A stretch of DNA of 64,000 nt, from contig NZ_BMVW01000019.1 of the NCBI RefSeq assembly GCF_014650915.1, forward strand, positions 57,497-121,496, written 5' to 3'. Shown here piece by piece: positions 33,557-41,908 of the stretch. The notes beneath the pieces were generated by a model, which was given only the letters and a program-made list of their open reading frames with translations, searched no databases and was not told the DNA's origin. The stretch's first letter is position 1. Every line of letters begins with the position of its first letter. This stretch comes from Streptomyces poonensis (lineage in GTDB: Bacteria > Actinomycetota > Actinomycetes > Streptomycetales > Streptomycetaceae). Made by a program: the position numbers and the translations under genes.

Positions 33557-33583
33557 GTAACGCTCCTCGGGACAGCGCGATGA
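33557..33583 (+). promoter_or_regulatory. ECF-type promoter of hrdB
   Basis: GTAAC at 33557-33561 and CGATGA at 33578-33583 are separated by 16 bases, 163 bases before the hrdB start. In Streptomyces the hrdB gene is known to be driven mainly by the ECF sigma factor ShbA, and this spacing and sequence are of the ECF kind. An AT-richer stretch, TTTAATTACTTACGG, lies just upstream near 33513-33528. Confidence 0.5.
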
Positions 33584-33745
33584 CCTAAGAGGTGACAGCC
33601 GAGGAGGGAATACGGACGCCGCTCGTGGCGCTGTGCTCTCCCGGCCCCGCCCGCGCCGTCGGCCCATCCCCAGTCGGCGGTCGTCGGCTCCTGTCCGCAG
33701 TGGACGGGGCCGGAAGCCGTTTTCCAACGTTCCGAGAGGTTGTTC

Positions 33746-35290
33746 GTGTCGGCCAGCACATCCCGTACGCTCCCGCCGGAGATCGCCGAGTCCGTCTCTG
33801 TCATGGCGCTCATTGAGCGGGGAAAGGCTGAGGGGCAGATCGCCGGCGACGATGTGCGTCGGGCCTTCGAAGCTGACCAGATCCCGGCCACTCAGTGGAA
33901 GAACGTACTGCGCAGCCTCAACCAGATTCTGGAAGAAGAGGGCGTGACGCTGATGGTCAGTGCCGCAGAGCCCAAGCGCACCCGTAAGAGCGTCGCAGCG
34001 AAGAGTCCGGCCAAGCGCACCGCCACCAAGACCGTGGCGGCGAAGACGGTGACCACCAGGAAGGCCACGGCCACCGCCGCTCCGGCGACGGCGTCCGCGT
34101 CCGACGATGTCACCGAGGGCGCTGCACCCGCGAAGAAGGTCGCGGCCAAGAAGACCACGGCCAAGAAGGCTGTCGCCAAGAAGACCGCCACCAAGAAGAC
34201 GGCGGCCAAGAAGACCAGCGCCAAGAAGGACGACGTCGAACTTCTCGACGACGAGGCGCTCGAGGAGACCACGGCCCCCGGCAAGCCCGGCGATGAGCCC
34301 GAGGGCACCGAGAACGCCGGCTTCGTGCTCTCCGACGAGGACGAGGACGACGCGCCCGCGCAGCAGGTCGCCGCGGCCGGCGCCACCGCCGACCCGGTCA
34401 AGGACTACCTCAAGCAGATCGGCAAGGTGCCCCTGCTCAACGCCGAGCAGGAGGTCGAGCTCGCCAAACGCATCGAGGCGGGCCTCTTCGCCGAGGACAA
34501 GCTGTCCAACGCCGACAAGCTCGCCCCGAAGCTCAAGCGCGAGCTGGAGATCATCGCCGAGGACGGCCGCCGCGCCAAGAACCACCTGCTGGAGGCCAAC
34601 CTCCGCCTCGTGGTCTCCCTGGCCAAGCGCTACACCGGCCGCGGCATGCTCTTCCTGGACCTCATCCAGGAAGGCAACCTCGGTCTGATCCGCGCCGTGG
34701 AAAAGTTCGACTACACCAAGGGCTACAAGTTCTCCACGTATGCCACCTGGTGGATCCGTCAGGCGATCACCCGTGCCATGGCCGACCAGGCCCGCACCAT
34801 CCGTATCCCGGTGCACATGGTCGAGGTCATCAACAAGCTCGCGCGCGTGCAGCGCCAGATGCTCCAGGACCTGGGCCGCGAGCCCACCCCGGAGGAGCTG
34901 GCCAAGGAACTCGACATGACCCCGGAGAAGGTCATCGAGGTCCAGAAGTACGGCCGCGAGCCCATCTCGCTGCACACCCCGCTCGGCGAGGACGGCGACA
35001 GCGAGTTCGGTGACCTGATCGAGGACTCCGAGGCCGTCGTCCCGGCCGACGCGGTCAGCTTCACGCTCCTCCAGGAGCAGCTGCACTCCGTGCTCGACAC
35101 CCTGTCCGAGCGCGAGGCGGGCGTCGTCTCGATGCGCTTCGGTCTCACCGACGGTCAGCCGAAGACCCTCGACGAGATCGGCAAGGTGTACGGCGTGACG
35201 CGTGAGCGCATCCGGCAGATCGAGTCCAAGACGATGTCGAAGCTGCGCCACCCCTCGCGTTCGCAGGTGCTGCGCGACTACCTCGACTGA
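33746..35290 (+). CDS. hrdB: principal RNA polymerase sigma factor HrdB
   Basis: A 514-residue primary sigma-70 factor, essential in Streptomyces. Residues 1-75 form a conserved N-terminal region (IAESVSVMALIERGKAEGQI). Residues 78-165 are a Lys/Ala/Thr-rich, histone-H1-like stretch with KKTAAKKTSAKK-type repeats, then an acidic segment, both usual in actinobacterial primary sigmas. Region 1.2 starts at DPVKDYLKQIGKVPLLNAEQ near 217; region 2 contains LFLDLIQEGNLGLIRAVEKF and TYATWWIRQAITRAMADQ; region 4.2 ends with VTRERIRQIESKTMSKLR. The GTG at 33746 follows GAGAGG; the TTG two codons earlier is less likely. A terminator follows 39 bases after the stop. Confidence 0.98.
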   Translation: MSASTSRTLPPEIAESVSVMALIERGKAEGQIAGDDVRRAFEADQIPATQWKNVLRSLNQILEEEGVTLMVSAAEPKRTRKSVAAKSPAKRTATKTVAAKTVTTRKATATAAPATASASDDVTEGAAPAKKVAAKKTTAKKAVAKKTATKKTAAKKTSAKKDDVELLDDEALEETTAPGKPGDEPEGTENAGFVLSDEDEDDAPAQQVAAAGATADPVKDYLKQIGKVPLLNAEQEVELAKRIEAGLFAEDKLSNADKLAPKLKRELEIIAEDGRRAKNHLLEANLRLVVSLAKRYTGRGMLFLDLIQEGNLGLIRAVEKFDYTKGYKFSTYATWWIRQAITRAMADQARTIRIPVHMVEVINKLARVQRQMLQDLGREPTPEELAKELDMTPEKVIEVQKYGREPISLHTPLGEDGDSEFGDLIEDSEAVVPADAVSFTLLQEQLHSVLDTLSEREAGVVSMRFGLTDGQPKTLDEIGKVYGVTRERIRQIESKTMSKLRHPSRSQVLRDYLD

Positions 35291-35328
35291 TCGTCGCGCG
35301 GACGCGATCAGTCGTCGCTCATACGCTC

Positions 35329-35363
35329 GAAGGCCCGGCTTTCACGGTGGAAGCCGGGCCTTC
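35329..35363 (+). terminator. terminator after hrdB
   Basis: GAAGGCCCGGCTT and its complement AAGCCGGGCCTTC form a 13-bp stem around a nine-base loop, 39 bases after the hrdB stop. Confidence 0.88.
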
Positions 35364-35442
35364 GGCGCGTGTGCAGCATGCGGGCATGGGCCGGGTGGAC
35401 CACTCTGGGTGTGCCATCAACTCCCCGGAGTGAGGAGCTCGT

Positions 35443-36258
35443 ATGCGTCGATCCTTCGCCCGCGTGCTGGCCGTCGCGGTCACGGCGACCGTGATACCGC
35501 TGTCCGCCTCGGCCCCCGCGACGGCCGGGGCCGTCATCGGTGGCCACCCGGTCGAGATCTCGCAGACCCCGTGGGCGGTGGCGCTGTCGAGCCGTGACCG
35601 GTTCGGCGGTACGAGATCGGGACAGTTCTGCGGCGGTGTGCTGGTCGCGCGCTCGACCGTGCTGACCGCGGCCCACTGTCTGAGCGAGGCCGTGCTGGGG
35701 ACGCCGTACGAGCGGCTCACCGACCTGAAGGTGATCGCGGGCCGCGGTGACCTCCTGTCGAAGAAGGGCCGCGAGATCCCGGTACGTCAGGTGCGGGTCA
35801 ACCCGGACTATGACGCCTACACCAACGCGGGGGACTTCGCCGTCCTCACCCTCGCCGCACCGCTGCCGGGGAGCTCGGTCATCCGCATGGCGAAGGCGGG
35901 TGACCCCGCGTACCGGCCGGGCACGGTCAGTACGGTCTACGGCTGGGGGGACACGACGGGCGCCGGTGACTACTCCGGCACGCTGCGGGCGACACGGGTG
36001 AAGGTCCTGCGGGACTCCGTCTGTGCGGAGGCGTACCCGGGCAGTGCCGAGGGCACCTACGCGACCCGGTCCATGGTGTGTGCCGGAGAGCCGTCGGGCG
36101 GCCGGGACGCCTGCCAGGGGGACAGCGGAGGTCCCCTGGTCGCACGGGGCAGGGCGATCGGCCTGGTGTCCTGGGGCAGCGGGTGCGGTACCGCCGGCAA
36201 CCCGGGGGTCTACACCCGGATCTCCGAGGTCATGCGGGCGCTGGGCCGAAACCGGTGA
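35443..36258 (+). CDS. secreted trypsin-like serine protease
   Basis: A 271-residue extracellular protease of the S1 family. A signal peptide occupies residues 1-28 (MRRSFARVLAVAVTATVIPL, then ATAGA), the mature enzyme begins at VIGGHPVE, and the catalytic triad is His in VLTAAHC near 80, Asp in AGDFAVLTLAAPL near 131 and Ser in DACQGDSGGPLVARG near 225. The specificity-pocket Asp six residues before the Ser (RDACQGDSGG) points to cleavage after Arg or Lys. The product looks as though processing exposes IGG directly. It stands alone between two terminators. Confidence 0.93.
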   Translation: MRRSFARVLAVAVTATVIPLSASAPATAGAVIGGHPVEISQTPWAVALSSRDRFGGTRSGQFCGGVLVARSTVLTAAHCLSEAVLGTPYERLTDLKVIAGRGDLLSKKGREIPVRQVRVNPDYDAYTNAGDFAVLTLAAPLPGSSVIRMAKAGDPAYRPGTVSTVYGWGDTTGAGDYSGTLRATRVKVLRDSVCAEAYPGSAEGTYATRSMVCAGEPSGGRDACQGDSGGPLVARGRAIGLVSWGSGCGTAGNPGVYTRISEVMRALGRNR

Positions 36259-36383
36259 GGCCGCCCGCAGGGCATCGCCGCGCGGGGGGACCACCCCGGG
36301 ATTCCCATCGGACATGCCACGCTCCGAGCTCGGCTCGCACCCTGCTCCAGCGGCGCTGACCTGCGGTGCTCGCTGTACGAGGA

Positions 36384-36419
36384 CGGGCGGTCACCCCCTG
36401 TGCGGGGGGTGACCGCCCG
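36384..36419. terminator. bidirectional terminator
   Basis: CGGGCGGTCACCCCC pairs with GGGGGTGACCGCCCG, a 15-bp perfect stem with a six-base loop, between the convergent protease and small zinc-ribbon-like gene. Confidence 0.9.
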
Positions 36420-36465
36420 GTTCACCGGCCTGGTGTGCCGGCGCTGGCTCGTCGTGGTGCGAGTG

Positions 36466-36696
36466 TCAGCGTTCCTCGTCGCCTGCGGAGGCCGGAACGG
36501 ACGTCAGACGCTCGGTCTCGTCCTGTATCTCAGCGGCGATCTTCTTGAGCTCCGGCTCGAACTTGCGGCCGTGGTGAGCGCAGAAGAGCAGTTCTCCACC
36601 GCTCAGCAGCACGACGCGCAGGTAGGCCTGGGCGCCGCAACGGTCGCATCGGTCAGCGGCCGTCAGCGGGCTCGCGGGGGTCAGAACAGTAGTCAC
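36466..36696 (-). CDS. DUF7455-like small zinc-ribbon protein
   Basis: A 76-residue conserved actinobacterial protein. It starts MTTVLTPASPLTAADRCDRC and continues GAQAYLRVVLLSGGELLFCA with HHGRKF; the two pairs CDRC and C-A-H-H look like a small zinc site. The C-terminal half is a charged helix (EPELKKIAAEIQDETERL). I recognise it as the family recently named DUF7455, which has no known function. The GTG at 36696 is preceded by GAAGAGG. It is transcribed away from parE, sharing a 442-base spacer with it. Confidence 0.85.
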   Translation of the reverse strand: MTTVLTPASPLTAADRCDRCGAQAYLRVVLLSGGELLFCAHHGRKFEPELKKIAAEIQDETERLTSVPASAGDEER

Positions 36697-37138
36697 GTCG
36701 CCTCTTCTCTAGCTCGACGAGCTGTCGTACCAGGGTCAACATCCAACCAGGCCGAAAACGTTCCCGCTCGCGGCACTTCCTCGAAAAAATCTTTCCAGGC
36801 CGGCTGTCTGCTGCCGGGTGGCGGCGAATGAGCCGTAGTGCGTGTCTTCGTCTCTTACGGTTTCGCGCAGTCTGTCAGTTGTCAGGTCCTCACCGGCCTC
36901 GTCGCCGGTTGTTCATGAGGACGTGCCCGGAGCCTAAATGGTTCATGCCTCGAAGGGAACGTGATATGTACTTCACTCCAACGAGGGATCGAACGCCCGT
37001 GCGACTCTGGACTACTCTGGCTTCAGAGGAGGGTGGCGTTACAACGGCTCTACCAGGCCTCGGTACCCTCGGAGCGGCGACCGAGCCGCGTCCTTACCCC
37101 AAAGGACCCCACCTGAAATTCAGCGAGGAGCGAACCGC
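36697..37138. other. intergenic region before parE, with LexA-like site
   Basis: This 442-base divergent spacer is less GC-rich than the surroundings and should carry both promoters. At 36989-37004 it reads TCGAACGCCCGTGCGA, one mismatch from the palindromic SOS consensus TCGAAC-N4-GTTCGA. A 58-codon open frame at 36966-37142, with AAGGGA before its ATG, overlaps the parE start but has third-position composition unlike a gene here. Nothing else is apparent. Confidence 0.5.
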
Positions 37139-39262
37139 GTGACCGCCGACACGTCCGTGCCGTCCACAGCGCTGCTGACCGGAGCAGACCGGGACGGCTC
37201 CAACTACACCGCGCGGCACCTGCTCGTCCTCGAGGGGCTCGAGGCCGTGCGCAAGCGCCCCGGTATGTACATCGGATCGACCGACAGCCGCGGTCTGATG
37301 CACTGCCTGTGGGAGATCATCGACAACTCCGTGGACGAGGCCCTGGGCGGCTACTGCGACCACATCGACGTGATCCTCCACGACGACGGATCCGTGGAGG
37401 TCCGCGACAACGGCCGCGGCATCCCGGTCGACGTCGAGCCCAAGACCGGCCTCTCCGGCGTCGAGGTCGTCATGACCAAGCTGCACGCCGGCGGCAAGTT
37501 CGGCGGCGGCTCGTACGCGGCCTCCGGCGGTCTGCACGGTGTGGGCGCCTCCGTGGTGAACGCGCTCTCGGCCCGGCTGGACGTCGAGGTGGACCGTGCC
37601 GGTCACACCCACGCGATCAGCTTCCGGCGCGGGGTGCCCGGTGCCTTCGCGGGGAACGGCCAGGACGCCAAGTTCGAGGCCGGGAACGGCCTGCGCAAGG
37701 CCAAGAAGATCCCCAAGAGCCGTACCGGCACGCGTGTGCGGTACTGGGCCGACCGCCAGATCTTCCTCAAGGACGCCAAGCTCAACCTCGAGACGCTGCA
37801 CCAGCGCGCCCGCCAGACCGCCTTCCTAGTCCCCGGGCTGACGATCGTCGTGCGCGACGAGGTCGGGCTCGGCGAGGGCGACAGCAAGGGTGAGGAGTCC
37901 TTCCGGTTCGACGGCGGCATCAGCGAGTTCTGCGAGTACCTGGCGGGCGACAGGCCGATCTGCGACGTCCTCCGCTTCTCCGGGCAGGGCACCTTCAGGG
38001 AGACCGTCCCCGTCCTGGACGAGCACGGCCAGATGACCCCCACCCAGGTCACCCGTGAGCTCGGCGTCGACGTCGCGCTGCGCTGGGGCACCGGCTACGA
38101 CACGACCCTGAAGTCGTTCGTGAACATCATCGCCACCCCCAAGGGCGGCACCCATGTCGCGGGCTTCGAGCAGGCCGTGGCCACCACCATGAACGAGGTG
38201 CTGCGCGCCAAGAAGCTGCTGCGCGTCGCCGAGGACGACATCGTCAAGGACGACGCCCTGGAGGGCCTCACCGCGGTCGTCACCGTGCGTCTCGCCGAGC
38301 CGCAGTTCGAGGGCCAGACCAAGGAGGTGCTCGGCACCTCGGCGGCCCGCCGCATCGTGGCGAACGTGATCTCCAAGGAGCTCAAGGCGTTTCTGACCTC
38401 CACCAAGCGGGACGCCGCCGCCCAGGCCCGTGCCGTCCTGGAGAAGGCGGTCGCCGCCGCCCGTACCCGCATCGCGGCCCGTCAGCACAAGGACGCGCAG
38501 CGCCGGAAGACCGCCCTGGAGTCCTCCTCGCTGCCCGCCAAGCTCGCCGACTGCCGCAGCGACGACGTCGACCGCAGCGAACTGTTCATCGTCGAGGGCG
38601 ACTCCGCGCTCGGTACGGCCAAGCTGGCCCGGAACTCCGAGTTCCAGGCGCTGCTGCCGATCCGCGGCAAGATCCTCAACGTCCAGAAGTCGTCCGTGAC
38701 CGACATGCTGAAGAACGCCGAGTGCGGCGCGATCATCCAGGTCATAGGGGCCGGCTCGGGCCGGACCTTCGACATCGACACGGCGCGCTATGGCAAGATC
38801 ATCATGATGACCGACGCCGACGTCGACGGCTCCCACATCCGCTGCCTGCTGCTGACGCTGTTCCAGCGCTACATGCGGCCCATGGTCGAGGCGGGCCGCG
38901 TCTTCGCCGCCGTACCGCCGCTGCACCGCATCGAGCTCGTCCAGCCGAAGAAGGGCCAGGACAAGTACGTCTATACGTACTCGGACCGGGAACTCCGCGA
39001 CAAGCTCATGGAGTTCCAGAGCAAGGGTGTCCGCTACAAGGACTCGATCCAGCGCTACAAGGGCCTCGGCGAGATGGACGCCGACCAGCTGGCCGAGACC
39101 ACGATGGACCCGCGCCACCGCACCCTGCGCCGGATCAACCTCTCCGACCTGGAGGCCGCCGAGCAGGTATTCGACCTGCTGATGGGCAACGACGTCGCCC
39201 CGCGCAAGGAGTTCATCTCCAGCTCGGCGGCGACGCTGGACCGGTCGCGCATCGACGCGTGA
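37139..39262 (+). CDS. parE: DNA topoisomerase IV subunit B
   Basis: A 707-residue type IIA topoisomerase ATPase subunit that, with ParC, unlinks daughter chromosomes. The GHKL ATPase region shows EIIDNSVDEALGG near residue 58, NGRGIPVDVEPKTG near 93 and GGLHGVGASVVNALSA near 127. The Toprim domain has the metal Glu in FIVEGDSALGTAKLAR near 484 and MMTDADVDGSHIRCLLL near 562. It ends GNDVAPRKEFISSSA. It could be called gyrB-like by similarity, but the true gyrB lies near oriC in Streptomyces and parC lies 6.4 kb away here. The GTG at 37139 follows GAGGAG. Confidence 0.95.
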   Translation: MTADTSVPSTALLTGADRDGSNYTARHLLVLEGLEAVRKRPGMYIGSTDSRGLMHCLWEIIDNSVDEALGGYCDHIDVILHDDGSVEVRDNGRGIPVDVEPKTGLSGVEVVMTKLHAGGKFGGGSYAASGGLHGVGASVVNALSARLDVEVDRAGHTHAISFRRGVPGAFAGNGQDAKFEAGNGLRKAKKIPKSRTGTRVRYWADRQIFLKDAKLNLETLHQRARQTAFLVPGLTIVVRDEVGLGEGDSKGEESFRFDGGISEFCEYLAGDRPICDVLRFSGQGTFRETVPVLDEHGQMTPTQVTRELGVDVALRWGTGYDTTLKSFVNIIATPKGGTHVAGFEQAVATTMNEVLRAKKLLRVAEDDIVKDDALEGLTAVVTVRLAEPQFEGQTKEVLGTSAARRIVANVISKELKAFLTSTKRDAAAQARAVLEKAVAAARTRIAARQHKDAQRRKTALESSSLPAKLADCRSDDVDRSELFIVEGDSALGTAKLARNSEFQALLPIRGKILNVQKSSVTDMLKNAECGAIIQVIGAGSGRTFDIDTARYGKIIMMTDADVDGSHIRCLLLTLFQRYMRPMVEAGRVFAAVPPLHRIELVQPKKGQDKYVYTYSDRELRDKLMEFQSKGVRYKDSIQRYKGLGEMDADQLAETTMDPRHRTLRRINLSDLEAAEQVFDLLMGNDVAPRKEFISSSAATLDRSRIDA

Positions 39263-39310
39263 GCGCTCCGCTGGGTGCCCGGTTCAAAGGCCGGTGACTG
39301 TCTGCGGGTT

Positions 39311-39357
39311 CGTTGTGGCTGGTCGCGCAGTTCCCCGCGCTCCTACAGGGCGCGGGG
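39311..39357. repeat. Streptomyces intergenic hairpin repeat / terminator
   Basis: CGTTGTGGCTGGTCGCGCAG followed by an 8-bp stem CCCCGCGC...GCGCGGGG (39333-39340 with 39350-39357). I recognise the motif as one scattered through many Streptomyces intergenic regions. Here it separates the convergent parE and response-regulator genes and can terminate both. Confidence 0.75.
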
Positions 39358-39358
39358 G

Positions 39359-40039
39359 TCACGCGCGCGTGGACCACTCGTAGCGGTGTTCCGGGCGGCC
39401 CGCGTCGCCGTATTTGAGGGTCAGTCTGGCCCGTCCCGTGCGTTCCAGGAGTTTCAGGTAGCGCTGGGCGGTCTGGCGGCTCAGGCCGGTCCGTTCGGCG
39501 ATCTCCTGGGCCGACAGCGGGCCCTCGGCCGTCATCAGGGCCCGGCGTACGAGCTCCGTGGTCGTCGCGGAGTGGCCCTTGGGCAGGTCGGGCTCGCCGC
39601 CCGCCGAGAGCGCACCGAAGATCCGGTCCACCTCGGCCTGCTCGGCCTCGCCGCCGCCATCGAGCGTACGGCGCAGCTCCGCGTAAGCCTCCAGCTTGGC
39701 CCGCAGGCCCGCGAACGCGAACGGCTTGACCAGGTACTGCAGCGCGCCCTGGCGCATCGCGGCCTGGACGGTCGAGACGTCGCGGGCCGCGGTCACCATG
39801 ATCACGTCGGTCTGGAGGCCGCGCCGCCGCATCTCCCGTACGACCTCCAGACCCGTCCGGTCGGGCAGATAGTGATCCATGAGGACGAGATCCAGGTGGG
39901 GCAGGGCTTCCAACTGCCGCAGCGCGTCCGCCGCGTTGTGCGCCTCGCCCGCGACCCGGAAGCCGGGCACCTTCTCCACGTAGGCGGCGTTGACCTTCGC
40001 GACCCGTGTGTCGTCGTCCACGACCAGGACCTCGATCAT
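39359..40039 (-). CDS. response regulator, CitB/DcuR type
   Basis: A 226-residue two-component response regulator. The receiver domain (1-120) has the acidic pair in VLVVDDD, the phosphoacceptor Asp in LVLMDHYLPD near 54 and Lys in YLVKPF near 104. The C-terminal half holds a helix-turn-helix (LSAQEIAERTGLSRQTAQRY) of the CitB/DcuR class, which controls uptake and use of di- and tricarboxylates. Its start overlaps the kinase stop (ATGA), so the two are translationally coupled. No citrate or C4-dicarboxylate transporter is adjacent. Confidence 0.93.
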   Translation of the reverse strand: MIEVLVVDDDTRVAKVNAAYVEKVPGFRVAGEAHNAADALRQLEALPHLDLVLMDHYLPDRTGLEVVREMRRRGLQTDVIMVTAARDVSTVQAAMRQGALQYLVKPFAFAGLRAKLEAYAELRRTLDGGGEAEQAEVDRIFGALSAGGEPDLPKGHSATTTELVRRALMTAEGPLSAQEIAERTGLSRQTAQRYLKLLERTGRARLTLKYGDAGRPEHRYEWSTRA

Positions 40040-41781
40040 CGCGACTCCTCCTCGGTGGCTGCGGCGCCGCCGGCTCTCTGCGGGGGGTCCTCCGACCCGT
40101 CGACCCGCTCCGACGCTAGCCGGTCGCCCCGTTCCGGTCGCGGGGAGCCCTGCACAGGCCCCCGGTCCGCCGCTTCCGCCAGCGCCTCGGGCAGGACGAC
40201 CGTGAACTCCGCGCCCCCGCCGGCCGCCTCCGTGACCCGGGCACTGCCGCCCTGCCTCTCGGCGAGCCGGCGCACCAGGGAGAGGCCGATGCCGCGCTTG
40301 CCGTGTGCGGGCGGCTCCTTGGTGGACCAGCCGTCCGCGAAGACCAGCTCCCGCCGCTCGGGCGGAACGCCGGGCCCGGTGTCGCGCACCCTGAGGACCG
40401 CCGTACGGCCCTCGGCGCGCAGTTCGACCTCCACGCGCGCGTGGGGGCTGCCCGCCGCAGCGTCGAGCGCGTTGTCGACGAGGTTGCCCACGATGGTGAC
40501 CAGCCCCCGAGGGTCGATCAGCCGGTCCGGCAGCAGGGTCCGGGCCGAGAGCGACAGGGCCACCCCGCGCTCGGCCGCGACGCTGGCCTTGCCGACGAGC
40601 AGCGCGGCGAGCAGCGGCTCACGGATCCTCTCCGTGATCTGCTCCGACGTCGCCCTGTGGTCGCCGACCACCTCGCCGACGAACTCCACGGCCTCGTCGT
40701 ACAGCTCGAGCTCGAGCAGCCCGAGAAGAGTGTGCATGTGGTTGGCGTGTTCGTGGTCCTGGGCGCGCAGGGCGTCGATCAGGCCGCGCGTGGAGTCGAG
40801 TTCGCGGCCCAGCTGCTCCAGCTCGGTGCGGTCGCGCAGGGTGGCGACGGCGCCCCCGTCCTCGGTGGGCATGCGGTTGGCGACCAGGACGCGCTGACCC
40901 CGGACGGTGAGCAGATCGGTTCCGGTGGCCCGGCCGGCCAGCACATCGGTCGTCCGGCCCGCGCCGAGCGCCTCGTCGAGGGACCGGCCGACGGCCTCGT
41001 CACCGATGCCCAGCAGGCGCCGCGCCTCGTCGTTCAGCAGCCGCACACGGCCGTCGCGGTCCAGGGCGAGTACCCCCTCCCGGATGCCGTGCAGCATCGC
41101 CTCGCGCTCCGCGAGCAGCGCCGAGATGTCGGAGAAGGCCAGGTCACGCGTCTGCCGCTGGACGCGCCGGGAGATCAGGTACGCGGCCAGCGCCCCGATG
41201 GCGAGGGCGGCGCCGGCGTAGGCGAACAGCCCGGGGATCGCGTGGACCAGCCGGGCCCGCACACTGTCGTACTCGATACCGACCGATACCGCGCCGACGA
41301 TGGTGCCCTCGGCGTCGCGCAGCGGTACCTTGCCGCGGGCCGAGCGGCCCAGGGTGCCGTCGTCGATCTGCATGACCTCGCGTCCGGCCAGGGCTCCGCT
41401 CGGGTCGGTCGAGACGATCTCACCGATCTGCTCCGGGTCGGTATGCGACCAGCGCACGCCGTCCCTGTCCATCACCACGACGTACTCGGCCCCGCTGGCC
41501 TCACGGATCCGCTCGGCCTCGGCCTGCACGGGCCCGTCGGGAGACGGCTCCGTCGCCATGAGGTCGGCGGCGAGCTGTGGCCGGGCGGCCGTGGTCTGCG
41601 CGATCGCGAGGGCGCGGCGCATGGCCTGGTCGTCCAGCTGGTCACCGAGTGGTGCGAGGAACAGCCCGGTGGCGAGGACGGCGACCCCGGCGGCGATCGC
41701 CACCTGCATCAGCAGCACCTGTGAGAAGACCCGCCGCGGCAGGCCCAGGCGCAGGCGGCGTGCGGGGGCAGTGGAACTCAT
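40036..41781 (-). CDS. sensor histidine kinase, CitA/DcuS type
   Basis: A 581-residue membrane kinase. TM1 is at about 20-45 (VLLMQVAIAAGVAVLATGLF), a Cache/PAS-like extracytoplasmic sensor at 46-175, TM2 near 178-200 (GLFAYAGAALAIGALAAYLI), a cytoplasmic PAS domain near 215-305 and a kinase core. The phosphoacceptor His sits in RAQDHEHANHMHTLLGLL near 344, the pattern of citrate/fumarate sensors. The ATPase lobe shows NLVDNALDAA, DTGPGVPP and GKRGIGLSLVRRLAE. In its relatives the ligand is citrate, malate or fumarate. The C-terminal 40 residues are disordered. Confidence 0.93.
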   Translation of the reverse strand: MSSTAPARRLRLGLPRRVFSQVLLMQVAIAAGVAVLATGLFLAPLGDQLDDQAMRRALAIAQTTAARPQLAADLMATEPSPDGPVQAEAERIREASGAEYVVVMDRDGVRWSHTDPEQIGEIVSTDPSGALAGREVMQIDDGTLGRSARGKVPLRDAEGTIVGAVSVGIEYDSVRARLVHAIPGLFAYAGAALAIGALAAYLISRRVQRQTRDLAFSDISALLAEREAMLHGIREGVLALDRDGRVRLLNDEARRLLGIGDEAVGRSLDEALGAGRTTDVLAGRATGTDLLTVRGQRVLVANRMPTEDGGAVATLRDRTELEQLGRELDSTRGLIDALRAQDHEHANHMHTLLGLLELELYDEAVEFVGEVVGDHRATSEQITERIREPLLAALLVGKASVAAERGVALSLSARTLLPDRLIDPRGLVTIVGNLVDNALDAAAGSPHARVEVELRAEGRTAVLRVRDTGPGVPPERRELVFADGWSTKEPPAHGKRGIGLSLVRRLAERQGGSARVTEAAGGGAEFTVVLPEALAEAADRGPVQGSPRPERGDRLASERVDGSEDPPQRAGGAAATEEESR

Positions 41782-41908
41782 GCCTCCGACGGTACGTGGA
41801 CGACCGGGCCGGACTCATGGGGATGTGGCCCGGATCTCCTGGGCCCCGGATCTCCTGGACGAGGGGTGGAACGGGGTCACACGCGCGCGGGGTCGCGTGC
41901 GTGTGACC

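Noticed and set aside
36966..37142. 58-codon frame overlapping the start of parE, with AAGGGA before its ATG
   Set aside because: Only about 60% of third positions are G or C, far below the genes here, and the product shows no family resemblance; most likely leader sequence.
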